Positions 6,298 to 8,393 of a DNA stretch of 8,393 nt are shown here, in pieces; within the stretch, counting starts at the first letter, position 1, and every line of letters starts with the position of its first letter. This stretch comes from Xanthobacteraceae bacterium. Its GTDB lineage: Bacteria; Pseudomonadota; Alphaproteobacteria; Rhizobiales; Xanthobacteraceae. The position numbers and the translations under genes are program-made. The stretch covers positions 1 to 8,393 of the forward strand of contig JAIESC010000200.1 of assembly GCA_019746355.1 (NCBI GenBank), read 5' to 3'. Below the pieces are notes generated by a model. It worked only from the letters and a program-made list of their open reading frames with translations. It was not told where the DNA came from and did no database searches.

Positions 6298-8393
6298 TCA
6301 GTCGAGCTTCACCCTGCGCAGTCGCGCCGCATTGGCGATGACGCTGACGGACGACAGCGCCATCGCGGCTGCTGCGATGATCGGCGACAGCAGGATCCCG
6401 AACATCGGATAGAGCACGCCGGCCGCGACCGGCACGCCGGCGGCGTTGTAGATAAACGCAAAGAACAGGTTCTGCCGGATGTTGCTCATCGCCGCGTGCG
6501 ACAGGTGTCGCGCCCGGACGATGCCGCGGAGGTCGCCCTTGAGCAGCGTGATGCCGGCGCTTTCCATCGCCACGTCGGTGCCGGTGCCCATCGCAATGCC
6601 GACGTCGGCGGCAGCCAGCGCCGGCGCGTCGTTGACGCCGTCGCCGGCCATCGCCACGACGCGGCCCTCGCGGCGCAGCTTCTCGACGACGGTGCTCTTG
6701 CCGTCTGGCAGCACCTCGGCCTCGACATCGGCAATGCCGAGCCTGCGTCCCACGGCTTGCGCGGTCGTCTTGTTGTCGCCGGTCAGCATGACGACGCGGA
6801 CCCCGTCGGCCTTCAGCGCTGCAAGCGCTTCCGGCGCGCTGTCCTTAACCGGATCGGCAATGGCGATCGCACCGGCAACCTTGCCGTCGATGGCGGCGAA
6901 GATCGCGGTCGCGCCCTCCTTGCGCTGCTGCTCGGCCCAGCCCTCGAGCGCCTCGGCGGCAATGCCAAGCTCGCGCAGGAATTTCGCGTTGCCGAGCACG
7001 ACGCGCCGCTGCTCGACCATGCCGATTGCGCCCTTGCCGACCGGCGAATCGAAGCCGCGCACCGGCGCCAGCTCGATTTTTCTGTCCGCGGCTGCCTCGA
7101 CAATGGCGTGCGCGAGCGGGTGCTCGCTTGAGCGCTCGACGCTCGCCGCGAATTTCAGCATCTGCGTTTCGTCCGTGCCGTCCACGGCGGTCATGGCGAC
7201 GACCTTGGGCTTGCCTTCGGTCAGAGTCCCGGTCTTGTCGACCACCAGCGTGTCGACCTTCTCCATGCGCTCCAGCGCCTCGGCATTCTTGATCAGCACG
7301 CCGGCCTGCGCGCCGCGGCCAACGCCAGTCATGATCGACATCGGCGTCGCAAGGCCGAGGGCGCAGGGGCAGGCGATGATGAGGACGGTGACGGCGGCGA
7401 TGAGGCCGTAAGTGAAGCGCGGCTCCGGGCCGTAAATCGCCCAGGCCGCAAACGCGAGCGCGGCGATCGCGATCACCGCCGGCACGAACCAGCCCGATAC
7501 CTGATCGGCCAGGCGCTGAATCGGCGCGCGCGAGCGTTGCGCGGCGGCAACCATCTGCACGATCTGCGACAGCATGGTGTCGCGCCCGACCTTCTCGGCG
7601 CGCATGACAAAGCCGCCGCTCCTGTTGATCGTCCCGGCGATGACCTTCGCGCCGATATCCTTCGTCACCGGCATCGATTCGCCGGTCACCATCGATTCGT
7701 CGAGGGTGGAGCGGCCCTCGGTCACCGTGCCGTCGACCGGCACCTTCTCGCCGGGCCGCACGCGAAGCTGATCGCCCACGGTGACCGTTTCCAGCGGCAC
7801 CTCTTCATCCGTGCCTTGCGCGGTCACGCGGCGCGCGGTCTTCGGCGCGAGGTCGAGCAGCGCGCGGATCGCACCCGATGTCTGCTCGCGGGCGCGCAGC
7901 TCCAGCACCTGACCGAGCAGCACCAGCACGGTGATCACGGCGGCGGCCTCGAAATAGACCGCGACCGCGCCCTGCGCGTCGCGGAACGCGGGCGGAAACG
8001 CCTGCGGCGCGAGCACCGCGACCACGCTGTAGAGCCACGCGACACCGGTGCCGATCGCGATCAGCGTGAACATGTTGAGGTTGCGCGTGACGAGCGACTG
8101 CCAGCCGCGTTCGAAGAACGGCCAGCCGGCCCACAGCACCACGGGCGTGGCGAGGAGGAACTGGAGCCAGTTCGACAGCGGCTGCGCGACCAAATGGCCG
8201 AACAGGTGCCCGCCCATTTCCAGCACGACGACCGGAACCGAAAGCGCAAGGCCGATCCAGAACCGCCGCGTCATGTCGGCAAGTTCCGGATTGGGGCCGG
8301 TGTCGGCGCTGGGCAATTCCGGCTCGAGCGCCATGCCGCAGATCGGGCAGGAGCCCGGGCCTTCCTGCCGGATCTCCGGATGCATCGGGCAGG
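6298..8393 (-). CDS. copA: Copper(I)-exporting P1B-type ATPase, N-terminus cut by window edge
   Basis: An inner-membrane pump that expels Cu(+) using ATP. Residues are counted from the ATG at 8385, which is internal: the two codons before it read Cys-Pro, giving CPMHPEI and then [11 protein letters not shown]. This is the complete Cys-rich heavy-metal-binding (HMBD/YHS-like) domain, so the protein starts beyond the right edge. Hydrophobic segments near 41-58, 73-90, 105-125, 141-160, 298-317, 325-345, 640-660 and 662-684 make the usual eight helices. The actuator motif is TGES (234-237). The metal-site CPC is at 339-341, the phosphorylated Asp383 in DKTGTLT, the nucleotide-binding His-Pro at 422-423 (SSEHPLAHA), TGDN at 535-538 and GDGVND at 581-586. 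YN (646-647) and M675-x2-SS in the last two helices are the Cu(+)-type (P1B-1) signature, arguing against Zn/Cd pumps. It ends in the convergent repeat region. Whether an HMA domain precedes the HMBD cannot be seen. Confidence 0.95.
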   Translation of the reverse strand, partial: CPMHPEIRQEGPGSCPICGMALEPELPSADTGPNPELADMTRRFWIGLALSVPVVVLEMGGHLFGHLVAQPLSNWLQFLLATPVVLWAGWPFFERGWQSLVTRNLNMFTLIAIGTGVAWLYSVVAVLAPQAFPPAFRDAQGAVAVYFEAAAVITVLVLLGQVLELRAREQTSGAIRALLDLAPKTARRVTAQGTDEEVPLETVTVGDQLRVRPGEKVPVDGTVTEGRSTLDESMVTGESMPVTKDIGAKVIAGTINRSGGFVMRAEKVGRDTMLSQIVQMVAAAQRSRAPIQRLADQVSGWFVPAVIAIAALAFAAWAIYGPEPRFTYGLIAAVTVLIIACPCALGLATPMSIMTGVGRGAQAGVLIKNAEALERMEKVDTLVVDKTGTLTEGKPKVVAMTAVDGTDETQMLKFAASVERSSEHPLAHAIVEAAADRKIELAPVRGFDSPVGKGAIGMVEQRRVVLGNAKFLRELGIAAEALEGWAEQQRKEGATAIFAAIDGKVAGAIAIADPVKDSAPEALAALKADGVRVVMLTGDNKTTAQAVGRRLGIADVEAEVLPDGKSTVVEKLRREGRVVAMAGDGVNDAPALAAADVGIAMGTGTDVAMESAGITLLKGDLRGIVRARHLSHAAMSNIRQNLFFAFIYNAAGVPVAAGVLYPMFGILLSPIIAAAAMALSSVSVIANAARLRRVKLD

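Noticed and set aside
6479..7411. 310-codon plus-strand frame opposite the copper ATPase
   Set aside because: Ser/Ala/Pro-rich antisense shadow of copA, which has all its catalytic motifs on the other strand.

Overview
The window is GC-rich DNA, most likely from an alphaproteobacterium of the Bradyrhizobium/Rhodopseudomonas type (Nitrobacteraceae). Three things suggest this. The partial outer-membrane protein at the left edge starts like the small beta-barrel proteins of that group. The intergenic gaps carry long GC-rich palindromes of the kind scattered through those genomes; one contains the 17-base word GTCATGGCCGGGCTTGT. Two-gene gmd-fcl operons and numerous orphan TctC-type binding proteins are also common there. 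The assignment rests on recalled family resemblance, not on a search.

Layout from left to right. Bases 1-230 (minus) hold the start of an outer-membrane beta-barrel protein that runs off the left edge. Bases 231-664 hold no gene, but do hold small hairpins and a REP-like palindrome (568-631). Bases 665-2702 (minus) are a gmd-fcl operon that makes GDP-L-fucose from GDP-D-mannose for surface polysaccharide. A 189-base divergent intergenic region follows. Bases 2892-6167 (plus) are three co-directional genes: a periplasmic TctC/Bug-type solute-binding protein, a phthalate-dioxygenase-type Rieske oxygenase, and a BenD/XylL-like short-chain dehydrogenase. A long hairpin (5233-5319) separates the last two. 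Bases 6168-6297 form a convergent intergenic region filled by a nested palindrome. Bases 6298-8393 (minus) are most of a copper-exporting P-type ATPase with a metal-binding N-terminal domain; its start lies beyond the right edge.

How the genes may work together. Gmd and Fcl are consecutive enzymes of one pathway. The binding protein, Rieske oxygenase and dehydrogenase look like a small catabolic unit: capture of a carboxylated, probably aromatic, compound in the periplasm, cis-dihydroxylation, then oxidation of the diol to a catechol-type product. The electron-transfer reductase for the oxygenase and the membrane subunits (TctA/TctB) for the binding protein are not in the window, so the unit would depend on partners encoded elsewhere. 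The substrate cannot be read from the sequence. The copper ATPase is a separate metal-homeostasis gene.

I see no tRNA, rRNA, CRISPR array, insertion sequence or phage gene. Nothing here is clearly an undescribed system. The least explained item is the orphan binding-protein/oxygenase/dehydrogenase cassette with a repeat hairpin inside it.
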